DNA of 50,220 nucleotides from Haematobacter missouriensis (GTDB lineage Bacteria; Pseudomonadota; Alphaproteobacteria; Rhodobacterales; Rhodobacteraceae). How positions within the stretch are numbered: the first letter of the stretch is position 1; each line of letters begins with the position of its first letter. The notes under the pieces are model-generated. The model did no database searches and had not been told where the DNA came from. It saw only the letters and a program-made list of their open reading frames with translations. The DNA is taken from contig NZ_JFGS01000031.1 of NCBI RefSeq assembly GCF_000740775.1, positions 1 through 50,220 of the forward strand. The letters are read 5' to 3'. Shown one piece after another: positions 15,701-24,241 of this stretch. A program made the translations under genes and the position numbers.

Positions 15701-16551
15701 GCCGGCGCCTTCAGATCGGCCCGCGCATCGCGAATGATCGCCCAGGACGAGTGCAGGAACAGTCCGGCGATGCCGAAGGCGACGATGAGGTCCGGCCAGG
15801 CGCTGCCCAGCCACGCCACGAGACCGGCGGCAACGACAACCGCCGCATTGCCGATGGCGTCGTTGCGAGAGAAAAGCCAGACGGCCCGCATGTTCGCGTC
15901 GCCCTTGCGGAACGGCAGCAGCGGCAGAACGGAGATGACGTTGACGACAAGGGCAATCATGCCAAGCAGGCCCATGAGACCCGCATCCGGCGTCGTCCGT
16001 TCGAAGACCCGGACGATGGTCGTGCCGAGGACGCCAAGACCGAGGAGCCCGAGGAAGATGCCTTGGATCAGAGCCGACCGTGCCCGCCAAGCGAGGCTCC
16101 AGCCGATGGCCAGCAGGCCGAGGAAGGTGATCGCGCCATCGCCGATGAAATCGAGCGCATCGGCCTTCACGGCCTGCGATCCGGAAATGAAACCGCCGAT
16201 CATTTCGAGGACCCCGTATCCCACGTTCAGGATCACGACGATCCAGAGGGCACGGCGGTAGGCCGGGTCCTGATGGGCGGGATTCGGCGGAATGTCTTCA
16301 TCGCCCTCGATCCGGTCGAAGCCATAGCCTGTCACCGCGACTGCCTTTTCGATGTCCGGCAGGCGCACTTCGGGTGCAGTCAGTGTCATGATGTGCGTCG
16401 CGGCCGACACTTTCACATCGCCGGGCGCGACCCCGGCTGCCTGTGCCGCCCGCTCGATCTGCGCGGCATCCTTGGCGCAATCCATACCGGAAACCCGGTA
16501 ACGGACGGGCGGGACATCTGCCGTCGATCCGGCATTTTCGGTGTTGGCCAT
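15697..16551 (-). CDS. CDF-family heavy-metal efflux protein with N-terminal HMA-like domain
   Basis: 284 residues from the ATG at 16551. Residues ~15-80 resemble a heavy-metal-associated domain (YRVSGMDCAKDAAQIERA), but the second cysteine of the usual GMxCxxC is replaced by Asp, so only one Cys remains. The rest is a CzcD/CadD-like cation diffusion facilitator with about six spans; the metal-binding Asp residues are in KADALDFIGDGAITF and SRNDAIGNAAVV. It should export a divalent metal such as Cd, Zn or Co by proton antiport. The gene is transcribed divergently from arsR, with a shared operator in the 56-base gap. Confidence 0.9.
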   Translation of the reverse strand: MANTENAGSTADVPPVRYRVSGMDCAKDAAQIERAAQAAGVAPGDVKVSAATHIMTLTAPEVRLPDIEKAVAVTGYGFDRIEGDEDIPPNPAHQDPAYRRALWIVVILNVGYGVLEMIGGFISGSQAVKADALDFIGDGAITFLGLLAIGWSLAWRARSALIQGIFLGLLGLGVLGTTIVRVFERTTPDAGLMGLLGMIALVVNVISVLPLLPFRKGDANMRAVWLFSRNDAIGNAAVVVAAGLVAWLGSAWPDLIVAFGIAGLFLHSSWAIIRDARADLKAPA

Positions 16552-16588
16552 GGTCGCGCTATTCCTGCTAGGATGAATCGAAGAACAA

Positions 16589-16610
16589 CATATCAGCGAG
16601 GAGTGATATG
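16589..16610. promoter_or_regulatory. ArsR-type operator over the arsR start codon and the CDF promoter
   Basis: CATATCA (16589-16595) and TGATATG (16604-16610) are exact reverse complements separated by GCGAGGAG, which is also the ribosome site of arsR; the last three bases are its ATG. On the minus strand, TTGCGC and TATGTT flank the site with about 18 bases between and could be the -35 and -10 of the CDF-lspA-P450 promoter. Repressor binding would therefore stop both directions. Core spacing is identical to the site at 10613-10633. Confidence 0.65.
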
Positions 16611-16952
16611 GCGCAATTGGTCGATGACCGCAAGAGCGCAACCATCGAGCGACGGGCGAAGCTGTTCCGCGGCTTCGCGGACCCGAGCCGCCTGGCCATC
16701 CTCGGTGCACTTTGCAACGAGCCATTGGCCGTTCACGAGATCGTCGAGCGGACCGAACTATCGCAACCCAACGTCTCCAACCATCTGAGGTGCCTGCTGG
16801 ACTGCGGGCTTGTCGCCAGCGACCGCGAAGGGCGCTTCATCCGTTACCGTATCAGCAACCCGCGCATCACGGTCCTTCTGAACGATGTGGACGCACTTCT
16901 CGACGTGGTCGCAAAGGGTGTTGAGGCGTGTGACAATTATCGTGAGGCGTGA
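16608..16952 (+). CDS. ArsR/SmtB-family metal-responsive repressor (CmtR-like)
   Basis: 114 residues, the usual size. The winged helix is complete: KLFRGFADPSRLAILGAL (dimer and first helices), VHEIVERTELSQPNVSNHLRCLLDCGLV (recognition helix, with cysteines in CLLDC around residues 63-67) and GRFIRYRI (wing). A further Cys lies near the C-terminus in GVEACDNYREA. Cys residues in the recognition helix and C-terminus recall the Cd/Pb sensor CmtR. It should release DNA when metal binds, derepressing the divergent exporter operon and itself; a matching operator also precedes the redox operon at 10664. Confidence 0.9.
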   Translation: MAQLVDDRKSATIERRAKLFRGFADPSRLAILGALCNEPLAVHEIVERTELSQPNVSNHLRCLLDCGLVASDREGRFIRYRISNPRITVLLNDVDALLDVVAKGVEACDNYREA

Positions 16953-17137
16953 GTCAGAACGGACGGCCGGTCGACTCGGCGCAGATCGGTTGGAAAGATG
17001 TTGTCCGTGTGCAGGGTCCGACCGGAATCCTGCTGAGGTTCGACAAGCTGGCTTCGGAAGAGACACCATTCATGTATCACTGCCACATCCTCGAACACGA
17101 GGATGCGGGCATGATGGGGCAGTTTACGGTCACATAA
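16949..17137 (+). pseudogene. Multicopper oxidase C-terminal fragment
   Basis: 62 residues ending in MYHCHILEHEDAGMMGQFTVT. This holds the HCHxxxH and downstream Met of the type 1/3 copper site that closes CueO/CopA-type multicopper oxidases. The ~400 upstream residues with the other copper motifs are absent, and the frame starts inside the arsR stop region, so this is a 5'-truncated scrap. It suggests that a copper-resistance oxidase once followed or was fused here by deletion. Confidence 0.75.
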
Positions 17138-17410
17138 CAGGACCCCACCCGCTCGACACCGGGCGTCGTCAAGAGCTTACGTCTTCTTGCGGCGTTCTAT
17201 CAGGTGCCGGTGTCGCCTTGTTGAAACGCATTACGGAGTATGTCTAGACCCGAACGGAGAACACCTCGCTAAGCTGCGGGTCCGCCGAAGCGGCCGTCCA
17301 GTCGCTCGGCAGCATTCGTCAAAAAGGGCTCGCTACCGACCTTCGCCGCGCCAAGCATGAACGGCAGCTCGGTATAATCCGCAAGGTTGTTGACCGAAGG
17401 CACACGGTAG
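17138..17410. other. Junction sequence between the metal island and the Gabija-like remnant
   Basis: About 270 bases with no gene I can support. The preceding oxidase and the following endonuclease are both 5'-truncated, so this segment probably contains one or more deletion junctions. An open frame on the minus strand through 17333-17596 has no family features. Confidence 0.4.
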
Positions 17411-17800
17411 ATATTTGCGGTACTTGCAAGAGCGCTCGGTTATCCTTGGCTTGCCGTCGTCGATGGAGATGCCGCCGGGCTCGGCTACATCGCCAGGATC
17501 ACCGCACGAAAGTTTTCCGCCGAGGAAATGGCTCGCCGCACCTTCTCGTTGCCGGCCGGTTATCTCGAACAGCAGCTCATAGCAGATGGACTGCAAAACG
17601 AACTGAAAGCAATTCTTGTCTCTTTTGGAAACGTAGGAGCAGCGGATTTTGACGATGCGACATTGATTGCGGCACTCGAGAACGACAAGAGCGGCTACGC
17701 AGCCGTCCTCGCAAAACAGTGCGCCGAGAACCCGGCGCTGGCGCAGCGCATGCCTGCATCATTCCGCAATGCAATCTTGGCATTGAGAGGCCTAACATGA
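17411..17800 (+). pseudogene. gajA: OLD-family endonuclease (GajA-like) C-terminal remnant
   Basis: The frame opens after a stop at 17408-17410 and gives about 129 residues with no start codon near the beginning. VLARALGYPWLAVVDGDAAGLGYIARI matches the TOPRIM segment of OLD-type nucleases, including the DxD metal motif (DGD). The ATPase domain, about 450 residues in intact GajA-like proteins, is missing, as is the conserved TOPRIM Glu. The stop overlaps the helicase ATG (ATGA), which is the coupling expected in a gajA-gajB pair. Without the ATPase domain the product cannot be a functional GajA. Confidence 0.7.
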
Positions 17801-19713
17801 CCGATACCGCCCTCAACGTGGCATTGTCAGAACTGACCGAAGCACAAAGTATCGCTGTCGCTTGGCGCGATGGCCCGATGTTCGTTCTCGCCGGCCCCGG
17901 CTCCGGCAAGACCCGCGTCCTGACGACGCGGGTGGCCAAGCTGCTTGCCGATACGCCCGATCGTTCGTTCCGCGTGCTGGCTCTGACCTTCACCAACAAG
18001 GCGGCTGACGAAATGTCCGCGCGCGTCACTGCATTGGTACCTGAACAGGAACGGCGCGCTCTGATCGGGACCTTTCACTCCTTCTGCATGCAGATGCTGC
18101 AGCAGCACGGCTCCCACATTGGCATCAACCCTGATTTTGCAATCTACTCGCTCGACGTCGATCGCCAGGAAATTTTGCGCGACGCGATCAAACAGGCGGG
18201 CCTGAGCCAAAACGACGTTCGGCTTCTGTCTACCATTGACAAGCTTAAGTCGCAGCTTATCCAACCGACAGGCTCGGCCCGATACTTTCGTGATCCGTCC
18301 GATGGCGCACGGGTGGAGCAGGTATACACCGCATACGAGGCGGCGCTCACCCAAGCCAATGCCCTAGATTTTGGTTCGCTCATCGCCCAGGCCTATCGCC
18401 TTGTCACAGACTTCCCCGGCATCGCCGGACGCTATCGCAAGACCTATGCCTACTGGATGTTCGACGAGTTTCAGGACACTACCGATGGGCAGTACCGACT
18501 AATCCGCGCGCTCGCCGGCAAGGATTTCAGGAATGTCTTCGCCGTCGCCGACGATGACCAGATCATCTACCAGTGGAACGGCGCGAGCTACCAACAGATC
18601 CAGCGGTTCCGAGCCGACTTTTCCCCGCAGGAACTGCAGCTTCCCACAAACTACCGTTGTCCGCCCGCAATTGTTGCCGCCGCGAACCATCTTGTGGTCC
18701 ATAATCTGCAACGCACGGCCGCCAAGCAGCCGCTGGAGGCGGGCAAGACCTCGCTGAAATATCGCGATGAACAGCACATCCGCGTCCTACGCTATTCCAC
18801 CGACGAGGTGGAAGCCGCGTCGATTGCGGAAGGCATCGCCAAAATCGACCGCGCTCGATGGGGTGAAGTCGCGGTACTGGCCCGTACGCGCTACATGCTA
18901 GAAAAGCTTCAATCCGCGCTGACGCAGAAGCAGGTCAGTGCGGTCATTTCTCAGCGCCGCGATGATTTCCGATCACCTCAGTTCCTGTGGCTCACTGCCG
19001 TACTTCGCCAAGCGCTGCGCCCGCTTGATCGGCGTGCGCTGGAAACCCTGACCGGCGCTTTCAATCGTTGGTTTGGCACTGACGCCCGTGTCGATCTCAT
19101 CATCACCGCCACCGAATTGACGGAACGCTCCCTGCTCGATGAATGGGCGGTAGCGGTCAAAGCCGGACTGGGTGATGATGTCAATGGCAACGCTCTCGTC
19201 GATGTAGCTGCAACCTTCGCAAAGGAGCCCGCGCGGTTCAGGCAGTTTGTTGACGCAGTCCTCGCCATGATCCCGGCGCAGGACGATGAAGCCAGTGACA
19301 TTGCAGAAGACCGGGCGGCTTGGTCCGATCTTGTGAGAAGTATCGGCAAAACCATCGGCCGCGATGCGCCACTTGAACAGTTTCTCCAGGAACTGGCCAT
19401 CCGCTCAAAGGAAGCCCCAGTCGGCAGCAATACCGTGACCCTTATGACGATCCACGGCGCCAAGGGGAAGGAGTTCGATCATGTTTATGTGGTCGGACTG
19501 GCGGAGGACATCTTGCCGAGCTTTCAAAGCCTGAAGGCGGGCGAGAACAGCGCTGAAATGGAAGAGGAGCGGCGCAACTGCTTCGTGGCTATCACGCGTG
19601 CGCGAGAGTGGCTCTGCCTCTCCTATGCAGACAACTATCGGGGATGGAACAAGCAACCGTCACGTTTTCTACGCGAGATGGGTTTCGTGTTGCCCGATCA
19701 ACCAGCGCAATGA
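17797..19713 (+). CDS. gajB: UvrD/PcrA-like superfamily 1 helicase (GajB-like)
   Basis: 638 residues from the ATG at 17797. Superfamily 1A motifs appear in order: LAGPGSGKT (Walker A, residues 32-39), ALTFTNKAA (Ia), MFDEFQD (II), VADDDQIIYQWNGA (III), LPTNYRCP (IV), MTIHGAKGKEFDHVYVVG (V) and FVAITRARE (VI). It is complete and looks active. In Gabija, GajB works with the GajA ATPase-nuclease to restrict phage DNA. Here only the GajA tail remains upstream, so the helicase is an orphan. It may be an unused remnant, or could serve DNA repair. It is longer than the best-known Bacillus GajB, so the Gabija assignment rests on the upstream remnant. Confidence 0.82.
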   Translation: MTDTALNVALSELTEAQSIAVAWRDGPMFVLAGPGSGKTRVLTTRVAKLLADTPDRSFRVLALTFTNKAADEMSARVTALVPEQERRALIGTFHSFCMQMLQQHGSHIGINPDFAIYSLDVDRQEILRDAIKQAGLSQNDVRLLSTIDKLKSQLIQPTGSARYFRDPSDGARVEQVYTAYEAALTQANALDFGSLIAQAYRLVTDFPGIAGRYRKTYAYWMFDEFQDTTDGQYRLIRALAGKDFRNVFAVADDDQIIYQWNGASYQQIQRFRADFSPQELQLPTNYRCPPAIVAAANHLVVHNLQRTAAKQPLEAGKTSLKYRDEQHIRVLRYSTDEVEAASIAEGIAKIDRARWGEVAVLARTRYMLEKLQSALTQKQVSAVISQRRDDFRSPQFLWLTAVLRQALRPLDRRALETLTGAFNRWFGTDARVDLIITATELTERSLLDEWAVAVKAGLGDDVNGNALVDVAATFAKEPARFRQFVDAVLAMIPAQDDEASDIAEDRAAWSDLVRSIGKTIGRDAPLEQFLQELAIRSKEAPVGSNTVTLMTIHGAKGKEFDHVYVVGLAEDILPSFQSLKAGENSAEMEEERRNCFVAITRAREWLCLSYADNYRGWNKQPSRFLREMGFVLPDQPAQ

Positions 19714-20117
19714 AGCTCTGATCAGTCCAGCACCAAGTGGTTGGCCTGCTGGACACTGATGACGAACCCACGAATGTCCGCCCCCGTCATTGCACCACGC
19801 CTCCGGCGCAGAAGCAGCGAAAGCCCGCCTTTTCGCCCCTGCTGGTCGAGCTTGCTGCAGTGCAGCCGATTACCGCGCCTCAGCAGCGAACGGCAACTTG
19901 GTCCGCAAGGTCGCAATGTTCATCGAATCAGCCGGCTTGTGTTGAGCGACTCCCCCGCGCCGCGCCGCCTTGGCCCTGAGTAGCATCACCGCCATTCTCC
20001 TGTATTTGCACGCCACACTACTACGACGGTCGAAACTTGTTGAAACGGCCGCTTTGGGGTCTCTTTTAGTCATCCCCATCCGGGGAACTCTCGCCTCCCC
20101 GGTGGAACGGGGACGAG
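19714..20117. other. Intergenic region before the trb operon
   Basis: About 400 bases. In related Trb-type elements this position is usually occupied by traG and a CopG-like gene; neither is recognisable. A minus-strand frame (within 19870-20079) has AGGAG before two ATGs and a ~40-residue basic product ending in KLPFAAEAR, but no family is evident and it may be the truncated start of a lost gene. A 7-bp hairpin lies at 20080-20102. Confidence 0.45.
20080..20102 (+). repeat. Hairpin in the trbB leader
   Basis: CCGGGGA (20080-20086) and TCCCCGG (20096-20102) form a perfect seven-pair GC-rich stem with a nine-base loop, ending 15 bases before the trbB ATG. In the transcript it would sit close to the ribosome site and could affect translation. 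It could also be a weak terminator for upstream transcription. Confidence 0.45.
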
Positions 20118-21116
20118 ATGGCAGGCATCAACCACAATCAGGCAACGGTGGACCGCGGCGCGCGCATGCTCCGAACGGCGCTCGGGCCTGCCATCTCAGC
20201 CCTGCTGCAAGACCCGTCGGTCGTCGAGGTCATGCTGAACCCCGATGGCCGGATCTGGGTGGACCGGCTGTCCGAGGGACTGGCCGATACGGGCGAGATA
20301 CTGTCGGCTGCCGATGGTGAGCGCATCGTGCGGCTGGTCGCCCACCATGTCGGTGTGGAAGTGCATGCCCGCAGCCCCCGCGTCTCGGCCGAACTGCCGG
20401 AGACCGGCGAGCGCTTCGAGGGCCTGCTGCCGCCGGTCGTCGCCGCACCCGCCTTCGCCATCCGCAAGCCCGCCGTCACGGTCTTCACACTCGACGACTA
20501 CGTGGCGGCCGGCATCATGTCCGCCGGTCAAGCGGAAACGCTCCGCGCCGCCGTCCAGTCGCGTGCGAACATCCTCGTCGCCGGTGGCACGTCCACCGGC
20601 AAGACCACGCTGACCAATGCGCTGCTGGCCGAGGTGGCCAAGACGCAGGATCGCGTCGTCATCATCGAGGACACCCGCGAGCTGCAATGCGCGGCACCCA
20701 ACCTTGTCGCCATGCGGACCAAGGATGGCGTTGCCACTCTGTCCGATCTGGTCCGTTCCTCGCTGCGGCTGCGTCCCGACCGTATTCCGATCGGTGAGGT
20801 GCGTGGCGCCGAGGCGCTCGATCTCCTCAAAGCCTGGGGCACCGGGCACCCCGGAGGGATCGGCACCATCCATGCCGGTTCCGGCATCGGCGCGCTTCGC
20901 CGCCTCGAACAATTGATCCAGGAAGCCGTCGTCACCGTCCCGCGCGCCATGATCGCCGAAACCATCGACCTCGTGGCCGTCCTTGCCGGTCGCGGTTCCG
21001 CACGGCGGCTTGTCGAACTCGCCCGCGTCGATGGTCTCGGTCCCGACGGCGACTACCGGATTTTCCCCGCCTTTTCAGAACCCGGCACCACTCGCAACAC
21101 TGGAGAACCTGCATGA
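20118..21116 (+). CDS. trbB: TrbB, type IV secretion ATPase (VirB11-like)
   Basis: 332 residues, the normal family length. An N-terminal domain ([20 protein letters not shown]) is followed by the RecA-like ATPase with Walker [14 protein letters not shown] (~residues 153-165), an Asp box [11 protein letters not shown], Walker B-like [16 protein letters not shown] and the His box [12 protein letters not shown]. VirB11-type hexamers at the inner face of the channel drive pilus assembly and DNA transfer. First gene of a tightly packed trb operon; its stop overlaps the trbC start. Confidence 0.95.
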   Translation: MAGINHNQATVDRGARMLRTALGPAISALLQDPSVVEVMLNPDGRIWVDRLSEGLADTGEILSAADGERIVRLVAHHVGVEVHARSPRVSAELPETGERFEGLLPPVVAAPAFAIRKPAVTVFTLDDYVAAGIMSAGQAETLRAAVQSRANILVAGGTSTGKTTLTNALLAEVAKTQDRVVIIEDTRELQCAAPNLVAMRTKDGVATLSDLVRSSLRLRPDRIPIGEVRGAEALDLLKAWGTGHPGGIGTIHAGSGIGALRRLEQLIQEAVVTVPRAMIAETIDLVAVLAGRGSARRLVELARVDGLGPDGDYRIFPAFSEPGTTRNTGEPA

Positions 21117-21442
21117 TCCGTCGCGCCTTCCGCATCCGTCACCATATCGCAACCGCCGCCGCCTTCGCCTGGGTGAGCCTGATGACATCCCCGGCCTTTG
21201 CCTCCGGCTCTTCGATGCCCTGGGAAGCGCCGTTGCAATCCATCCTCGAATCCGTCGAAGGGCCGGTGGCGAAAATCGTGGCGGTGATTATCATCATCGT
21301 CACAGGCCTGACGTTGGCTTTCGGCGACACCGGCGGCGGCTTCAGGCGACTGATCCAGATCGTCTTCGGCATCTCCATCGCCTTCGCCGCCAGCTCCTTC
21401 TTCCTCTCGTTCTTCAGCTTCGGCGGCGGAGCGCTGGTCTGA
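21113..21442 (+). CDS. trbC: TrbC, conjugal pilin (VirB2-like)
   Basis: 109 residues. A signal peptide ends near MTSPAFAS (residue ~30), followed by two hydrophobic segments, VAKIVAVIIIIVTGLTLAFG and LIQIVFGISIAFAASSFFL. This is the arrangement of VirB2/TrbC pilins, which are processed and cyclised or assembled into the conjugative pilus. It starts in the overlap with trbB and ends in an overlap with trbD. Confidence 0.92.
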   Translation: MIRRAFRIRHHIATAAAFAWVSLMTSPAFASGSSMPWEAPLQSILESVEGPVAKIVAVIIIIVTGLTLAFGDTGGGFRRLIQIVFGISIAFAASSFFLSFFSFGGGALV

Positions 21443-21723
21443 TGGCCGTGAGTTTCGAGGCGCTCGACGCGGTGCCGGGCTTCGCTGTCCCGGTCCACCG
21501 CGCCCTGACCGAGCCGATCCTGCTCGGTGGGGCGCCGCGATCCGTCGCGATCCTGAACGGCACGCTGGCCGGGGCAGTCGGCCTCGGCCTCCAGCTCTGG
21601 CTCGCCGGCATCCTGATCTGGGCGGTCGGTCACATCGCCGCCGTCTGGGCCGCCAAGCGCGATCCGCTCTTCGTCGAGGTCGCGCGCCGCCATCTGCGCA
21701 TCCCCGGCCATCTCTCGGTGTGA
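21442..21723 (+). CDS. trbD: TrbD, conjugal transfer membrane protein (VirB3-like)
   Basis: 93 residues with the TrbD start pattern PVHRALTEPILLGGAPRSVAILNGTL and two close hydrophobic segments (GTLAGAVGLGLQLWLAGILIW and AVGHIAAVWAA). VirB3-like proteins sit in the inner membrane with the TrbE ATPase. It is encoded between trbC and trbE as in all trb operons. Confidence 0.92.
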   Translation: MAVSFEALDAVPGFAVPVHRALTEPILLGGAPRSVAILNGTLAGAVGLGLQLWLAGILIWAVGHIAAVWAAKRDPLFVEVARRHLRIPGHLSV

Positions 21724-21733
21724 GGTTTGATCC

Positions 21734-24241
21734 ATGATGAATCTCGCAGAATACCGCCGCACCGCTTCCCGCCTGGCCGATTATCTGCCCTGGGTGGCGC
21801 TGGTCGGGGAGGGAGTTGTCCTCAACAAGGATGGCTCGTTTCAGCGGACGGCGAAGTTTCGTGGCCCCGATCTGGATTCCGCCGTCGCGGCCGAACTGGT
21901 TGCGGTCGCGGGACGGCTGAACAACGCCTTCCGCCGTCTCGGCTCTGGCTGGGCCATTTTCGTGGAAGCACAGCGTTCGGAGGCCGCAACCTATCCTGCG
22001 GACCGCTTCCCCGATCCCGCCTCGGCATTGGTCGATGCCGAGCGCAAGGCCGATTTCGAGGAAGAGGGCAGCCATTTCGTCTCCGGTTACTTCCTGACCT
22101 TCCTCTGGCTCCCGCCCGCCGAAGATGCCGCACGATCGGAGTCCTGGCTTTACGAGGGCCGCGAGACCTCGGGCGTGAACCCGTGGGAGCTGGTGCGCGG
22201 CTTCATCGACCGCACCGACCGCGTGCTGGCGCTGCTCGACGGCTTCATGCCGGAATGTAGCTGGCTCGATGACGCCGGCACGCTGACCTACCTCCATTCC
22301 ACCATCTCGACCAATCGGCATCGCGTCCGCGTGCCGGAAGTGCCGATGTATCTCGACGCTCTGCTGGCCGATCAGCCGCTGACCGGCGGGCTGGAGCCGC
22401 GCCTGGGCTTGTCGCATCTCCGGGTGCTGACGATCACCGGCTTTCCCGGCACGACCACCCCCGGCCTCCTCGACGAGATGAACCGGCTGGCCTTTCCCTA
22501 CCGATGGTCCACCCGCGCCATCCTCATGGACAAGACCGACGCGACCCGGCTGCTGACCAAAATCCGCCGGCAATGGTTCGCCAAGCGCAAGAGCATCGCG
22601 GCGATCATCAAGGAGGTGATGACCAACGAGCAATCCGCGCTCGTGGACACCGATGCCGCGAACAAGGCCGCCGACGCGGATATGGCGTTGCAGGAACTCG
22701 GCGCCGACATGGCCGGCATGGCCTATGTCACGGCGACCGTCACCGTCTGGGGCGAGGACGCCCGCCGCGCCGACGAAAAGCTGCGGCTGGTCGAGAAGAT
22801 CATCCAGTCCCGCGATTTCAGCGTCATGGTCGAGACGGTCAATGCCGTCGACGCCTGGCTCGGCAGCCTGCCCGGACATGCCTATGCCAATGTCCGCCAG
22901 CCGCCGGTCTCGACGCTCAACCTTGCCCACATGGTCCCTTCGTCCGCTGTGTGGGCGGGGCCGGAACGGGACGATCACTTCGGCGCACCCCCGCTGCTTT
23001 ACGGCAGAACCGAAGGATCGACCCCGTTCCGGCTGTCCCTTCATGTCGGCGACGTAGGCCATACCCTTGTCGTCGGACCGACCGGCGCCGGCAAGTCGGT
23101 GCTGCTGGCGCTGATGGCCTTGCAGTTCCGTCGGTACGCGCGCTCACAGGTCTTCGCCTTCGATTTCGGCGGCTCCATCCGCGCCTCCGCACTCGCGATG
23201 CAGGGTGACTGGCATGATCTCGGCGGTGAACTGACCGACGCTTCCGAGACGTCGGTTTCGTTGCAACCGCTGGCCCGCATCCACGAGACATCCGAACGTG
23301 CCTGGGCCGCCGACTGGATCGTGGCGATCCTGATGCGCGAGAACATCCAGATCACGCCCGAGGTGAAGGAACATCTCTGGACCGCGCTGACCTCACTTGC
23401 CTCGGCTCCGGTCGGGGAACGCACCATCACCGGCCTCGCCGTGCTGCTTCAGTCCAATGACCTGAAACAGGCGCTGCGCTCCTATTGCGTCGGCGGTCCC
23501 TATGGTCGGCTGCTCGATGCGGAGGCCGAGCATCTCGGCTCGTCGGATGTGCAGGCATATGAGATCGAAGGCTTGGTCGGCACCGGCGCGGCGCCCGCCG
23601 TCCTCTCTTACCTGTTCCACCGTATCGGCGACCGGCTCGATGGCCGGCCGACGATGCTGATTATCGACGAGGGCTGGCTGGCGCTCGATGACGAAGGGTT
23701 CGCGGACCAGCTCAGAGAATGGCTCAAGACCCTGCGCAAAAAGAACGCCAGCGTCATCTTCGCCACGCAGTCGCTGTCGGACATCGACAATTCGGCCATT
23801 GCACCCGCGATCATCGAAAGCTGCCCGACACGGCTTCTGCTGCCAAATGAGCGCGCCATCGAGCCGCAGATCACCGCGATCTATCGCCGCTTCGGCCTCA
23901 ACGATCGCCAGATCGAGATCCTCGCACGGGCCACGCCCAAGCGGGACTACTACTGCCAGTCGCGGCGCGGCAACCGCCTGTTCGACCTCGGATTGTCAGA
24001 AGTCGGGCTGGCGCTTTGCGCGGCATCGGCCAAGTCCGATCAGGCCCTGATCAGCGACATCCTCGCCGAGTATGGCAGCAACGGGTTTCTCGCCGCCTGG
24101 CTACGTGTACGCGGCGTCGATTGGGCGGCCGATCTCATCCCGGACCTCACCAATCTCGCGACCGAAAGCGAACACCTGCCGCCAGTCGTCGATGAAAACG
24201 AATTCGGCATCATCCTGGAAGAAGAGGAGATTACCCCATGA
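21734..24241 (+). CDS. trbE: TrbE, type IV secretion ATPase (VirB4-like)
   Basis: 835 residues. The N-terminal half (residues ~1-420) is the CagE/VirB4 domain (LPWVALVGEGVVLNKDGSFQRTAKFRG-type start). Walker A is VVGPTGAGKSVLL around residue 447 and Walker B is TMLIIDEGWLALDDEGF around residue 640, followed by VIFATQSLSDI. VirB4 ATPases energise channel assembly and pilin extraction from the membrane. The gene is full-length, ten bases after trbD, and overlaps the trbJ start. Confidence 0.95.
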   Translation: MMNLAEYRRTASRLADYLPWVALVGEGVVLNKDGSFQRTAKFRGPDLDSAVAAELVAVAGRLNNAFRRLGSGWAIFVEAQRSEAATYPADRFPDPASALVDAERKADFEEEGSHFVSGYFLTFLWLPPAEDAARSESWLYEGRETSGVNPWELVRGFIDRTDRVLALLDGFMPECSWLDDAGTLTYLHSTISTNRHRVRVPEVPMYLDALLADQPLTGGLEPRLGLSHLRVLTITGFPGTTTPGLLDEMNRLAFPYRWSTRAILMDKTDATRLLTKIRRQWFAKRKSIAAIIKEVMTNEQSALVDTDAANKAADADMALQELGADMAGMAYVTATVTVWGEDARRADEKLRLVEKIIQSRDFSVMVETVNAVDAWLGSLPGHAYANVRQPPVSTLNLAHMVPSSAVWAGPERDDHFGAPPLLYGRTEGSTPFRLSLHVGDVGHTLVVGPTGAGKSVLLALMALQFRRYARSQVFAFDFGGSIRASALAMQGDWHDLGGELTDASETSVSLQPLARIHETSERAWAADWIVAILMRENIQITPEVKEHLWTALTSLASAPVGERTITGLAVLLQSNDLKQALRSYCVGGPYGRLLDAEAEHLGSSDVQAYEIEGLVGTGAAPAVLSYLFHRIGDRLDGRPTMLIIDEGWLALDDEGFADQLREWLKTLRKKNASVIFATQSLSDIDNSAIAPAIIESCPTRLLLPNERAIEPQITAIYRRFGLNDRQIEILARATPKRDYYCQSRRGNRLFDLGLSEVGLALCAASAKSDQALISDILAEYGSNGFLAAWLRVRGVDWAADLIPDLTNLATESEHLPPVVDENEFGIILEEEEITP

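Noticed and set aside
14918-16261. Long plus-strand open frame opposite the P450, lspA and CDF genes
   Set aside because: It is antisense to three well-supported genes, its translation is Arg/Gln/Pro-rich without any motif, and it arises from GC-rich codon bias.
17333-17596. Minus-strand open frame over the GajA remnant
   Set aside because: The plus strand carries the TOPRIM-like DGDAAG sequence ending in a coupled stop/start; the minus product has no family features.
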